From [Mycobacterium] nativiensis (GTDB lineage Bacteria; Actinomycetota; Actinomycetes; Mycobacteriales; Mycobacteriaceae): DNA of 64,000 nt. The position numbers and the translations under genes were made by a program. Shown in pieces: positions 28,796 to 37,457 of this stretch; position 1 is the first letter of the stretch; the number at the start of each line of letters is the position of its first letter. A model generated the notes under the pieces. The model was not told the DNA's origin. It saw only the letters and a list, made by a program, of their open reading frames with translations, and did no database searches. The stretch covers positions 2,650,487 to 2,714,486 of the forward strand of contig NZ_CP083986.1 of NCBI RefSeq assembly GCF_020172685.1. The letters run 5' to 3'.

Positions 28796-30157
28796 TCAGG
28801 CCAGCGCCGAGTTCGCCCCGGCGAGCGCACTGTCCTCGTCTTCGAGCACGTGCACCGCATGAATCCCCGGTTTCAGGGACAACTTGGCGACCAACTCGTC
28901 GAGGCCGGCTTGGTCGACGTTCCAATGCTGCACGACGTCCGGCGTCTGCTGCAGTTGGGCGATCACCTGGTCGAGCGGAACCGGCGCCTGGCGGTCGTTG
29001 AGGTTGGTCGACAGCACCCGGGCCGCCGGCGCGATCGTCCGGGTCCGGGCGCCCGGGGCGCCCAGCGCCCCACCGGCGGCACTGCCCAGCGCTGCCGGCG
29101 CGAGCGCCCCGGGCAGGGCCCCGGCCGCCGGGGAGGCAGCGATCGCGGTGTCCGGCAACGAGGTGGCGGCCAGTTGGATGGCCGAGGTGGCACTGGCCCA
29201 GTTCGGCGGCACCGACAACGCCCCCACCCGCACGGCGCTGCCCGTACTGGCGCCGGCGGCGCGCAGGCCACCGCCCATCCCGCCGCCCAGGCTCAGTCCG
29301 GAGCCCGACAGGCCACCGCCGAGTGCGGACTTCGGAATGTCCACGACCGGCGCCTTGTAGCCGGCGCGGAAGTGGGTGATCCCCATGTTGGTGGTGGCGT
29401 GCACTCCGTTGACCCAACCGCTCTGGCTGGCGATTCCCGATACCGCGCTCAGGTCGGTCTCGAACAGTGTCCTCATCTCGGGCCCGCCAAGAAGGGTGTC
29501 GAGGCCGTTCTGCCACATGGAGGTATAGCCATTGGCCAGTGAATTGATCTGGTTCAGGACCTGCTGCAGGAGGTCGGGCGGGGTCGTTGCAGCTGCTGCG
29601 GTCGACTCGGCACTTCCGGCGTCTCCGCTGGTGGTCTGCGGCGCTGCGGTGAACGCGGTCAGGTTGGCTGCGGATGCCGAGGCACCGGCGTAGCCGAGCA
29701 TGGCCGCGACGTCCTGCGACCACATCCGCAGGTATTCGGCTTCGACGGCGGCGATCTCGGTGCTGTTCTGCCCGAAGATGTTCGATGCCACCAGCGAGGC
29801 CAGCTGACTGCGGTTCGCGGCGATCGCCGGCGGGGGCACGATCCCGGCGAAGGCCGACTCATAGGCGCTGCCGGCCGCCGTCGCCTGGGCGGCGGTCTGC
29901 TCGACCTGGGCTGCCGTGGTGGACAGCCAGTTCACGTACGGGTTGGCTGCGGTGGCCATGGCCGCTGCCGCCGGCCCCTGCCAGCCGCCGCTCAGCCCGG
30001 CGAGCACCGCGGCGTAGGACGACGCAGTGGCATGCAGTTCGGTGGCCAGCCCCGACCATGCCGCCGCGGCGGCGAACAGCGGGTCGGCACCCGGGCCGGA
30101 ATACATCTGTCCGGAGATGATCTCCGGCGGTTGCGCTGCGAAACTCCCAAACACCAT
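28796..30157 (-). CDS. PPE family protein, SVP subgroup
   Basis: Protein of 453 aa. The N-terminal PPE helical domain of about 180 residues starts MVFGSFAAQPPEIISGQMYS and has the WxG-type SGGWQGPAAAAM turn. The C-terminal half is Gly/Ala-rich and carries the SVPPNW signature near residue 315. PPE proteins are ESX (type VII) secretion substrates that normally pair with a PE partner; none is adjacent. The last 60 residues (DVVQHWNVDQAGLDELVAKL) are unusual. It is 18 bp downstream of another PPE gene. Confidence 0.92.
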   Translation of the reverse strand: MVFGSFAAQPPEIISGQMYSGPGADPLFAAAAAWSGLATELHATASSYAAVLAGLSGGWQGPAAAAMATAANPYVNWLSTTAAQVEQTAAQATAAGSAYESAFAGIVPPPAIAANRSQLASLVASNIFGQNSTEIAAVEAEYLRMWSQDVAAMLGYAGASASAANLTAFTAAPQTTSGDAGSAESTAAAATTPPDLLQQVLNQINSLANGYTSMWQNGLDTLLGGPEMRTLFETDLSAVSGIASQSGWVNGVHATTNMGITHFRAGYKAPVVDIPKSALGGGLSGSGLSLGGGMGGGLRAAGASTGSAVRVGALSVPPNWASATSAIQLAATSLPDTAIAASPAAGALPGALAPAALGSAAGGALGAPGARTRTIAPAARVLSTNLNDRQAPVPLDQVIAQLQQTPDVVQHWNVDQAGLDELVAKLSLKPGIHAVHVLEDEDSALAGANSALA

Positions 30158-30175
30158 GAACGCGACCTGCTTTCG

Positions 30176-31402
30176 TTACTTAGCGATCGGCGGGATGACG
30201 ATGACGGTGGCCGTGGTGGCGATATCAGGCCCGGTCTGATTGTTGGTGACGTGCGAGATCGCACTGATCGCGCGGGTGGCACCGGCACCGGCGGCCGCCC
30301 GCACCGGCGTTCCGATTGCCCGCCCGGCCAGACTCGACAACGCCATCTGGCCGGCCAGCACGCCCTCGCCGTTGACCGCCAGTGCCGGGGCGGCCTCCAG
30401 CACGCTGGCCTGCAGCGCCACCGCAGCGGTCTTGACGGTCGGGATGGTGGTCGCCCAGCTGGCCGGGACCGACAGCGAACCGACCAGGCCCGCGCGCCCC
30501 AGCGCTCCCGAAACCGCCGCCGGAGTGGCCTGCGCACCGGTGAGCAGCGGGCTGGCCAGCAGCGGCTTCAAGGCACCCAATATCGGCTTGGGGTTGAGCG
30601 TGCTGGACAGGTTGCCGAGTCCGTTGGCCAGGGACGGGATGCTGATGGCCATCTGGTAGAAACTGCGGCCGGTGCTGGCGATCCCGATGCCGTAAGGTCC
30701 GTTCGCCGCGCCCAGCACCGTGTTGAACGTCTTCACAATCGCCTGGAGGTCGCCGGTAATCTGACTGGCGCCGGGAATCTGCCCGAGCACGTTGGACACG
30801 GTCAACTGCCCATTGGAGGCGACTGCGGACTGCGCCGCGTTGGCGGCGGCCGCCGACTGGCTGGTCTGGCCGGCGGAATTGGTGGTCTCCGGCGGGGCGG
30901 TGAAGGAGTCCAGCTTGGTGGCCGCCGCCGAGGAGCCGGCGTAGGCGTACATGGCGGCCGCGTCCTGCGCCCACATCGCGCCGTACTGAGCTTCAGCCGC
31001 GGCGATGGCCGGCGCGTTCTGGCCCAGGAAGTTCGTCGCGACCAGCGTCGCGAGCAGCGTGCGGTTGGCCGCGATCACCGGCGGTGGCACGGTGGCGGCA
31101 TAGGCGGCCTCGTAGGCCCCGGCGGCCGCCTGGGCCTGCAGCGCGGTCTCCTCGGCGCTCACCGCGGTGGCCTTCATCCACGCCGCGTAGGGGGTCGCCG
31201 CGGCCGCCATCGACGTCGCCGAGGGGCCGTGCCAGGCCGAGTCGGCCAGATCGGTGATCACCGACTCATATGACGTCGCCGCATAGTGCAGCTCGGCCGC
31301 CAGCGCGGCCCAGTTCGCGGCGGCGGCCAACAACGGCGCCGAGCCGGGACCGGCATACATTCGCCCGGAGTTGACTTCCGGCGGCAGTGCCCCGAAATCC
31401 AT
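30176..31402 (-). CDS. PPE family protein, SVP subgroup
   Basis: Protein of 408 aa beginning [20 protein letters not shown], with the WHG turn ([13 protein letters not shown]) of the PPE domain and the SVPASW signature near residue 310. It is expected to be exported by an ESX system or to sit at the cell surface. ATG 31402 is chosen because it begins the canonical PPE start; a GTG-led extension adds MPERGTV. It is the first gene of a PPE-PPE-DUF732 unit. The 228 bp before it hold no gene that I can see. Confidence 0.92.
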   Translation of the reverse strand: MDFGALPPEVNSGRMYAGPGSAPLLAAAANWAALAAELHYAATSYESVITDLADSAWHGPSATSMAAAATPYAAWMKATAVSAEETALQAQAAAGAYEAAYAATVPPPVIAANRTLLATLVATNFLGQNAPAIAAAEAQYGAMWAQDAAAMYAYAGSSAAATKLDSFTAPPETTNSAGQTSQSAAAANAAQSAVASNGQLTVSNVLGQIPGASQITGDLQAIVKTFNTVLGAANGPYGIGIASTGRSFYQMAISIPSLANGLGNLSSTLNPKPILGALKPLLASPLLTGAQATPAAVSGALGRAGLVGSLSVPASWATTIPTVKTAAVALQASVLEAAPALAVNGEGVLAGQMALSSLAGRAIGTPVRAAAGAGATRAISAISHVTNNQTGPDIATTATVIVIPPIAK

Positions 31403-31630
31403 CACTGTCCCCCGCTCTGGCAACGTCCGACATGTCCGTGAGTCAGGAACCAGTTAGCTCTGCTCATCTCCTGGTCGAAGGTTAGGAAGCCCGGCGAACA
31501 ATCACGAACCCGTCATCGCCGAAATCGATGCCTTTCAGGCACCCGTCAGCCACCTCATCACCGCCGTGACCAGCAGAACAGCCGGTAAACGGGGCATTAA
31601 TAATCTCGGCGCAATAAACCAGCCTTCAAT

Positions 31631-34600
31631 TCAGGCCTTGGCTATCGCCACCCGCACTCCGTCACCGATCTCGGTGGCGCCGGGGCCCGGGTCGCCGAAG
31701 GAGAAACTGGTGGCCAGAATCTCCCCGGCGATCAGCTCGGCATGCGTCTGCGCCCACTCCAGTCGCTGCGCGGGCACCGACAGGACCACGCCGATCCGGT
31801 CGGAGACCTCCAGCCCGCTGGACTTGCGCAGTTCCTGCAACTCTCGGATCCGGTCCTTGGCCCAGCCCTCGGCTTCCAGCTCCTCGGTCACCTCGCCGTC
31901 GAGCACCACCAGACCGGCGCCCTCGGGCAGGGCCACGGTGAACTCCGGGTCGGCGGCCACCAGCTTCGAGGTGTATTCGCCATCGTGCAGCACCACCGGT
32001 CCGGCGCTGAGGGTGCCGTCCGCGTTGAGCACGCCCTCCCCCGCCTTGACCGCCTTGATCGCGGCCTGCACGTCCTTGCCCAGCCTTGGGCCGGCCACCT
32101 TCGCGTTGACCGCCAGCTCGAACCGGCCGTAGCGGTCGATGTCCTCGGTCAGCTCGACGGCCTTGACGTTGAGTTCGTCGGCGATCAGATCGACAAACGG
32201 CGCCAAGCGCTGCGGATCCTCAACGGCCACGGTCAGTTTCGGCAGCGGTAGCCGGACCCGCAGCTTGTGCGCCTTGCGCAGCGAGGACGCTGACGAGCAC
32301 ACGTCGCGGATCTGGTCCATCGCCGCCACCAGGGCGGGGTCCGCCGGAACGACACCGGCCTGGGGCCAGTCGGTCAGGTGCACCGAGCGTTCGCCGGTCA
32401 GGCCCCGCCAGATCATCTCGGTGGTCAGCGGCAGCAGCGGCGCCGCCAGCCGGCAGGTGACCTCGAGCACGGTGTGCAAGGTGTCGAGGGCGTCGGCGTC
32501 CTCGTCCCAGAACCGCTGCCGGGAGCGCCGCACGTACCAGTTGGTCAGCGCCTCGGTGAACTGCCGCAGTTGCTCGCAGGCGCCGGAGATGTCGCAGACG
32601 TCCAGCGCCTCGGTCAGGGCGTCACGCAGCGAGGCCAGCTTGGCCAGGATGTAGCGATCCAGTACGTGTTCCGAATCAGCCCGCCAACTACCGGGTTTCG
32701 GGGCATACAGCGCCAGGAAGCTGTAGGCGTTGGTGAGTGGCAGCATCACCTGGCGCACACCCTCGCGGATGCCCGGTTCGGTGACGATCAGGTTGCCGCC
32801 GCGCAGGATCGGCGACGACATCAGGAACCAGCGCATCGCATCGGAGCCGTCGCGATCGAAGACCTCGGTGACATCCGGGTAGTTGCGCAGCGACTTGCTC
32901 ATCTTCTGACCGTCGCTGCCCAATACGATGCCGTGCGCCACACAGGTTTTGAACGCCGGACGGTCGAACAGCGCGGTGGCCAGCACATGCATCATGTAGA
33001 ACCAGCCGCGGGTCTGGCCGATGTATTCGACGATGAAGTCGCCCGGGTAGTGCGGCTCGGCGTCTCCCGCCGCCGCGGCTTCGGGGTCTCCCGCCGCCCG
33101 CCCCAAGAACCATTCCGAGTTCTCGAACGGGTAGTGCACCTGGGCGTACGGCATCGAGCCGGAGTCGAACCAGACATCGAGCACATCGGGGATGCGCCGC
33201 ATCGTGGAGCGGCCGGTCGGGTCGTCCGGGTTGGGGCGGGTCAGCTCGTCGATGTAGGGCCGGTGCAGGTTGTCCGGACGTACGCCGAAGTCACGTTCCA
33301 GTTCGTCGAGGCTGCCGTAGACGTCGATCCGCGGGTAGGCCGGGTCGTCGGACTTCCACACCGGGATCGGTGTGCCCCAGTAGCGATTTCGGGAGATCGA
33401 CCAATCCCGTGCGCCGCGCAGCCAGTTTCCGAAGATCCCGTCCTTGACGTGTTCGGGATACCAGGTGATCTCCTGGTTGAGCTCGACCATGCGATCGCGG
33501 AACTTCGTCACCGCGACGAACCACGACGACACGGCGCGGTAGATCAACGGGTTCCGGCATCGCCAGCAGTGCGGGTACGGGTGCTCGTAGGTCTCGTGTC
33601 GCACGAGTACGGGTCCGTTGGCCGTGGCGGGGCCGGTCGAGTTCTTCAGGTCCTTGATGATCGCCGGGTTGGCGTCGAAGACGTGCTGTCCGGAGTAGTC
33701 GGGCACGCTGGCGTCGAAGCGCCCCTTGGCGTCGACCGGGGTGACCGGGACAATTCCCGCCGGGTCGGTGGTGTTCTTGTCGTCCTCGCCGTAGGCCGGC
33801 GCGAGGTGCACGATCCCGGTGCCGTCCTCGGTGGACACGAAGTCGGCGGCCAACACCCGAAATGCGTTGGCCGAGTCCATGAAATATGGGAACGGCGGCA
33901 GGTAGCGCAGGTCCAGCAGGTCGGCGCCGCGGTAGCTGCCGAGGATCTGCGGTTCTTCACCGAGCTCGCGCGCGTAGGCTCCCAGCCGTGCCTGCGCCAG
34001 CACGAACCGCTTGTCGTCCACCGCGATCTGCACGTAGCTGACGTCCGGGTTGACCGCGACAGCCTGGTTGGACGGCAGTGTCCACGGTGTGGTGGTCCAC
34101 ACCAGCAGGTAGGCCCCGTCCAGGTCGGTGCCGGAGGCTCCGCCATCGACCCTGAACCCGACGGTCAGAGCCGGGTCCTGGCGACTCTGGTAGACGTCGT
34201 CGTCCATCCGCAGTTCGTGGTTGGACAGCGGGGTCTCATCGCGCCAGCAGTACGGCAGCACGCGGTAGCCCTCGTAGGCCAGCCCCTTGTCCCACAGCTG
34301 CTTGAACGCCCACAGCACCGATTCCATGAACGGCAGATCGAGTGTCTTGTAGTCGTTGTCGAAGTCGACCCAGCGGGCCTGCCGGGTGACGTAGGCCTGC
34401 CATTCGTCGGTGTAGCGCAGCACCGATTCCCGGCAGGCTTCGTTGAATGCGGCGATACCCATCGCATCGATCTGCGACTTGTCGGTGATACCGAGCTGGC
34501 GTTCCACTTCCAGTTCGGCCGGCAGCCCGTGGGTGTCCCAGCCGAACCGGCGATCGACCTGGTAGCCGCGCATGGTGCGATACCGCGGCACGATGTCCTT

Positions 34601-34807
34601 GACGTAGCCCGTGAGCAGGTGTCCGTAGTGCGGCAGCCCGTTGGCGAACGGCGGGCCGTCGTAGAAGACGTATTCCGGCGCGCCCTCACGCCGGGCGATG
34701 CTGGCCCGGAAGGTGTCGTCGGCAGCCCAGTAGTTTAGGACCTCGGTCTCCAGCGCCGGGAAGTCCGGGGCGCCGGCGGCCGGCTTCGGATAGCTGCGTT
34801 CGCTCAC
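31631..34807 (-). CDS. ileS: isoleucyl-tRNA synthetase
   Basis: Class I aminoacyl-tRNA synthetase of 1058 aa that charges tRNA-Ile. The HIGH motif is [12 protein letters not shown], the KMSKS loop is [13 protein letters not shown], and an editing CP1 domain and a C-terminal anticodon-binding region are present. The sequence resembles the eukaryote-like type 2 IleS of mycobacteria. The GTG at 34807 begins [17 protein letters not shown]; the upstream in-frame extension is T-box leader and is rejected. The T-box on this strand should adjust expression to tRNA-Ile charging. Confidence 0.97.
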   Translation of the reverse strand: MSERSYPKPAAGAPDFPALETEVLNYWAADDTFRASIARREGAPEYVFYDGPPFANGLPHYGHLLTGYVKDIVPRYRTMRGYQVDRRFGWDTHGLPAELEVERQLGITDKSQIDAMGIAAFNEACRESVLRYTDEWQAYVTRQARWVDFDNDYKTLDLPFMESVLWAFKQLWDKGLAYEGYRVLPYCWRDETPLSNHELRMDDDVYQSRQDPALTVGFRVDGGASGTDLDGAYLLVWTTTPWTLPSNQAVAVNPDVSYVQIAVDDKRFVLAQARLGAYARELGEEPQILGSYRGADLLDLRYLPPFPYFMDSANAFRVLAADFVSTEDGTGIVHLAPAYGEDDKNTTDPAGIVPVTPVDAKGRFDASVPDYSGQHVFDANPAIIKDLKNSTGPATANGPVLVRHETYEHPYPHCWRCRNPLIYRAVSSWFVAVTKFRDRMVELNQEITWYPEHVKDGIFGNWLRGARDWSISRNRYWGTPIPVWKSDDPAYPRIDVYGSLDELERDFGVRPDNLHRPYIDELTRPNPDDPTGRSTMRRIPDVLDVWFDSGSMPYAQVHYPFENSEWFLGRAAGDPEAAAAGDAEPHYPGDFIVEYIGQTRGWFYMMHVLATALFDRPAFKTCVAHGIVLGSDGQKMSKSLRNYPDVTEVFDRDGSDAMRWFLMSSPILRGGNLIVTEPGIREGVRQVMLPLTNAYSFLALYAPKPGSWRADSEHVLDRYILAKLASLRDALTEALDVCDISGACEQLRQFTEALTNWYVRRSRQRFWDEDADALDTLHTVLEVTCRLAAPLLPLTTEMIWRGLTGERSVHLTDWPQAGVVPADPALVAAMDQIRDVCSSASSLRKAHKLRVRLPLPKLTVAVEDPQRLAPFVDLIADELNVKAVELTEDIDRYGRFELAVNAKVAGPRLGKDVQAAIKAVKAGEGVLNADGTLSAGPVVLHDGEYTSKLVAADPEFTVALPEGAGLVVLDGEVTEELEAEGWAKDRIRELQELRKSSGLEVSDRIGVVLSVPAQRLEWAQTHAELIAGEILATSFSFGDPGPGATEIGDGVRVAIAKA

Positions 34808-34811
34808 TTGT

Positions 34812-35045
34812 CTGTCGTCTCCCACGGCGCGCCTGGCCGGGGACGACGCCGCGCGGTTGCGCGAGCGCCGCGGTACCACCCCGCTTGCCGCACCCGCCTG
34901 GGGCGCGACCGCTCGATGTGCGGCTGTGACGGGCCGTCCCGTTCGGGTCTACTGGGCCGGTCCGCCGCGCAGACCTGGCTGTTCTTCCGAAGGCTCCCCG
35001 GTGATGGCCGGATCTATGCCCTTGGCGAGGAGTCTAGAGCCCCTG
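34812..35045 (-). promoter_or_regulatory. T-box riboswitch of ileS
   Basis: The ileS leader contains the conserved T-box sequence, read on the minus strand as GGGGTGGTACCGCG (34869-34882). Upstream is the actinobacterial stem I block CATCACCGGGGAGCCTTCGG with an ATC specifier codon at 35003-35005, matching isoleucine. The ribosome-binding GGGAGA lies about 10 nt before the GTG. No T-rich terminator is seen between the T-box and the start, so control by sequestering the ribosome-binding site is likely, as known for mycobacterial ileS. End coordinates are approximate. Confidence 0.88.
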
Positions 35046-35091
35046 ATCAACCTCTGTGCTGGCAGGCCCGCCGGACTCTAGACTTTTGACC

Positions 35092-35850
35092 GTGGCATTC
35101 CGCGCGTCTGATGCCCGCGATGTCGTGTTGCCCCTGGCGCAGGCGGCCTACACGGTGATGACCGGCGCCACGCCCACCCTGCCACCAGGCTTCGGCAGTA
35201 CCGCCCTGATCGAGGCCGACCCTGCGCACCTGGCAGCGCTGCCCGATCCCCACCCGGCGGCGGCGCTGGCCAAAAACACCAACATCTTCGGGCTGATGGG
35301 CCGCAACACCGCCAGTCGCACCGCGTTCGTGGCCTTTCGTGGCAGCTCCGATGTGTCGGACTGGATCGCCGACTTCGACTTCGTCCCGACCGGCTACACG
35401 TTCGTCACGGGGTTCGGCCAGGTGCACGCCGGATTCCAGGACGTCTACGACTGCGTCCGCGACAACATCGCCGCCAATCTGCCCGCGGCGGCTCGCGGTT
35501 GCGATCAGATCCTGATCACCGGGCACAGTCTCGGCGCGGCACTGGCCGTGCTGGCGGCACCGGACGTCGCCCGCGGCATGCCGCCGAACACGATCGAGCC
35601 GCGGTTGACCACGTTCGGCGGACCGCGGGTCGGGCTGCCCGACTTCGCCACCGCATTCGACGCGGCCATCGAATGCTGCTATCGGGTGGTGAACTTCCTC
35701 GACATCGTGCCGCTGGTACCGCCGTCGCCCTATGTGCACGTCGGCGCGGCGATCGAGGTGGACAGCGGCGGGGCCGTCGACGTGGGCTGGCGGCACAGCC
35801 TGGCCGCATATCACGCCGGACTCTCGGCACTCATCGCGTCGCAGACATGA
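35092..35850 (+). CDS. class 3 lipase-like alpha/beta hydrolase
   Basis: Protein of 252 aa of the fungal-lipase-like class 3 family. The nucleophile Ser is in LITGHSLGAALAVL; the candidate Asp is in NFLDIVPLVPP and the His in GWRHSLAAYH. FVAFRGSSDVSDWIADFDF is the second family block. No signal peptide is seen, so it is probably cytoplasmic or exported by another route. GTG 35092 is chosen. It is divergent from the ileS leader, and its promoter must lie in the few bases between 35045 and 35092. Confidence 0.85.
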   Translation: MAFRASDARDVVLPLAQAAYTVMTGATPTLPPGFGSTALIEADPAHLAALPDPHPAAALAKNTNIFGLMGRNTASRTAFVAFRGSSDVSDWIADFDFVPTGYTFVTGFGQVHAGFQDVYDCVRDNIAANLPAAARGCDQILITGHSLGAALAVLAAPDVARGMPPNTIEPRLTTFGGPRVGLPDFATAFDAAIECCYRVVNFLDIVPLVPPSPYVHVGAAIEVDSGGAVDVGWRHSLAAYHAGLSALIASQT

Positions 35851-35889
35851 CCCGGGCGTCGGCCGATCGCAGCCGGCGCGCGGGGGCCT

Positions 35890-36363
35890 CTAGCCGGCCT
35901 CGCGACACTCCCAGCAGTCCGGCATCAGCCCGGTCTCGAGGAAGTCGGCGAGCTCCTCAGCCTGCTCCGGCTCCAGCTCGCTGTCGGCCGCGGGATAGAT
36001 GACCTGCTCCTCCTTGTCGTTGTGCGTGGCAAGCTGATCCAGCAGTCGCTGTCCGGCCACCCTCATCCGGTTGATGTCGCCGGCGCCAGCCAGCTCCGCC
36101 AGCGCATTCATCGCCCGCCAGATCTCGCCGTGTTCACACATCATCACCGCCACCGGCATCGCCATGGGGCCGTGCCGGATCGGCGGGAACAGGATCCGCT
36201 CTTCGGCGTAGATGTGCCGCCGCAACGCCTCCAGGGCGGTGTTCAGGTGGTCGGCAGCCACCCGGCCGTTGTCGAGTTCGGTCAGGAACACAGCGAGTCC
36301 GTCGTCAACCTGGCGGTGCTCGAGTTCCAACGCTGCCGCCAGAGACTTCTGCCAATTATCCAT
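35890..36363 (-). CDS. hemerythrin HHE-domain protein 2
   Basis: Four-helix HHE cation-binding protein of 157 aa. Iron-ligand candidates are in ALELEHRQVDDGL, ALRRHIYAEERILFPP, MCEHGEIWRAM and THNDKEEQVIYPA. Such proteins bind a non-haem di-iron centre and are linked to O2, NO or redox stress. The ending PDCWECREAG adds two cysteines. GTG 36369 is an alternative start. It is the third gene of an OsmC-HHE-HHE unit and clearly a duplicate of the gene just upstream. Confidence 0.88.
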   Translation of the reverse strand: MDNWQKSLAAALELEHRQVDDGLAVFLTELDNGRVAADHLNTALEALRRHIYAEERILFPPIRHGPMAMPVAVMMCEHGEIWRAMNALAELAGAGDINRMRVAGQRLLDQLATHNDKEEQVIYPAADSELEPEQAEELADFLETGLMPDCWECREAG

Positions 36364-36388
36364 GGACACGGCGATCTCCAATCCTCGT

Positions 36389-36871
36389 TCAGAGCGCTGC
36401 CTTGGCGCAGACCCAGCCGTCCGGCATCCGGCCGTTGGCGATGAACTCGGCCAGTTCGGCGACGGTCTCCGGCGCCAGGCCGGTGTCGGCGGCCGGGTAG
36501 ATCACCGGCTCCTCCACCTTGTTGTGGTCGGCCAGCAGAGCCAACAGCCGCTCGCAGGCCTCGCGCAGCTTGTCACCGTCAGCGGGATCGCCTGGGCCGC
36601 CGACCAGTTCGTCGAGGGTGTCCATGGTGCGCCAGATCTCGCCGTGGCCCCGGATCATGCCGAAAACCGACATCATCTGGGCGCCCTTGCTGATCGGCGG
36701 GAACAGGATCTGTTCCTCCAGGTATATGTGGCGGCGCAGCGCTGCCAGCGTCGCCGCGAGGGCATCGGCGTCCACGCTGCCGGCGTCCAGCTTCTCCAGG
36801 AAGGCGCTGATACCGGCGTCGACCTCTTGGTGTTCGTGTTCGAGTGCGGCCGAGAGGTTTTCGTCTGACAT
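36389..36871 (-). CDS. hemerythrin HHE-domain protein 1
   Basis: HHE protein of 160 aa starting MSDENLSAALEHEHQEVDAG. Its ligand motifs (LRRHIYLEEQILFPP, IRGHGEIWRTMD, DHNKVEEPVIYPA) match the downstream copy, and both end MPD-x-W-x-C, so the pair arose by duplication. A di-iron site is expected. It lies 15 bp after the OsmC gene and 25 bp before HHE protein 2, all on one strand. Confidence 0.88.
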   Translation of the reverse strand: MSDENLSAALEHEHQEVDAGISAFLEKLDAGSVDADALAATLAALRRHIYLEEQILFPPISKGAQMMSVFGMIRGHGEIWRTMDTLDELVGGPGDPADGDKLREACERLLALLADHNKVEEPVIYPAADTGLAPETVAELAEFIANGRMPDGWVCAKAAL

Positions 36872-36886
36872 GTGCCTGCGCCCCGT

Positions 36887-37327
36887 TCAGACCAGCGCCG
36901 CGTCGATGCTGATCTCGGCGCCGGCGAACAGGCGCGACACCGGGCACAGCGCGGCAGCGTCGCTGACCACCTGGGCGAATTCGTCGGCGGACAGCTCAGC
37001 CACCTGGGCACGAACGGTCAGCTTCGAGGTGGTGATGGTCGGCAGCCCGTCGACCTCGTCGAGGGTGACCGTCGAAGTGACCTCGAGCCGCTGGGGCGGC
37101 GTCTTGTTCTCGCCGAGCTTCAACGACAGCGCCATCGCGAAGCACGACGAATGTGCGGCGGCCGCGAGTTCCTCCGGGCTGGTCTTGCCGCCGGGCTGCT
37201 CGGTGCGCGCCGCCCAGGTCACCGGCAGTCCGTCGAGCGCTCCGCTGCTGCCGTGGCCCAGGGTGCCCGCACCGGTGGCCAGCGCCCCTTCCCAGGTGGT
37301 CCGCAAAGTCCGATCCGCGATGCTCAT
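36887..37327 (-). CDS. OsmC/Ohr-family peroxiredoxin
   Basis: Protein of 146 aa of the OsmC family, which reduces organic hydroperoxides using two cysteines. The cysteines lie in AAHSSCFAMALS and ALCPVSRLFAGAE; EQPGGKTSPEEL is the family loop. The ATG at 37327 removes a spurious upstream extension. It leads an operon with two hemerythrins, which points to an oxidative or nitrosative stress role. A dyad 70 bp upstream is a possible operator. Confidence 0.93.
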   Translation of the reverse strand: MSIADRTLRTTWEGALATGAGTLGHGSSGALDGLPVTWAARTEQPGGKTSPEELAAAAHSSCFAMALSLKLGENKTPPQRLEVTSTVTLDEVDGLPTITTSKLTVRAQVAELSADEFAQVVSDAAALCPVSRLFAGAEISIDAALV

Positions 37328-37397
37328 TCGCCGACTCCTCAACCCGCGGACACCGCCTGAAGCCGACCCGGAACCCGCGATTATTTTATACAACCAG

Positions 37398-37418
37398 GAC
37401 TTGTCTAAATGTAGTCCA
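37398..37418. promoter_or_regulatory. inverted repeat upstream of the OsmC-HHE operon
   Basis: GGACT (37398-37402) and AGTCC (37414-37418) flank an AT-rich 11-bp core, and a further AT-rich run (ATTATTTTAT) lies on the operon side. It is the only AT-rich patch in this gap, about 70 bp from the OsmC start, so it is a likely promoter and operator. The regulator is unknown. Confidence 0.4.
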
Positions 37419-37457
37419 TGGCGCAGTGCGCTGACCAGAGTCGGATCAGGGGGCGAC

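Noticed and set aside
28773..29723. Long extension of the DUF732 gene
   Set aside because: The extra residues are antisense-like low-complexity sequence within the PPE gene; the signal peptide begins at 28772.
32378..34738. 786-codon open frame on the plus strand
   Set aside because: Shadow of ileS, which shows HYGH and KMSKS motifs.
35028..35085. AGTCTAGA and TCTAGACT inverted pair near the ileS leader
   Set aside because: The 8-bp arms are about 40 bp apart and span the T-box leader start and the lipase promoter; symmetry alone is too weak to call an operator.
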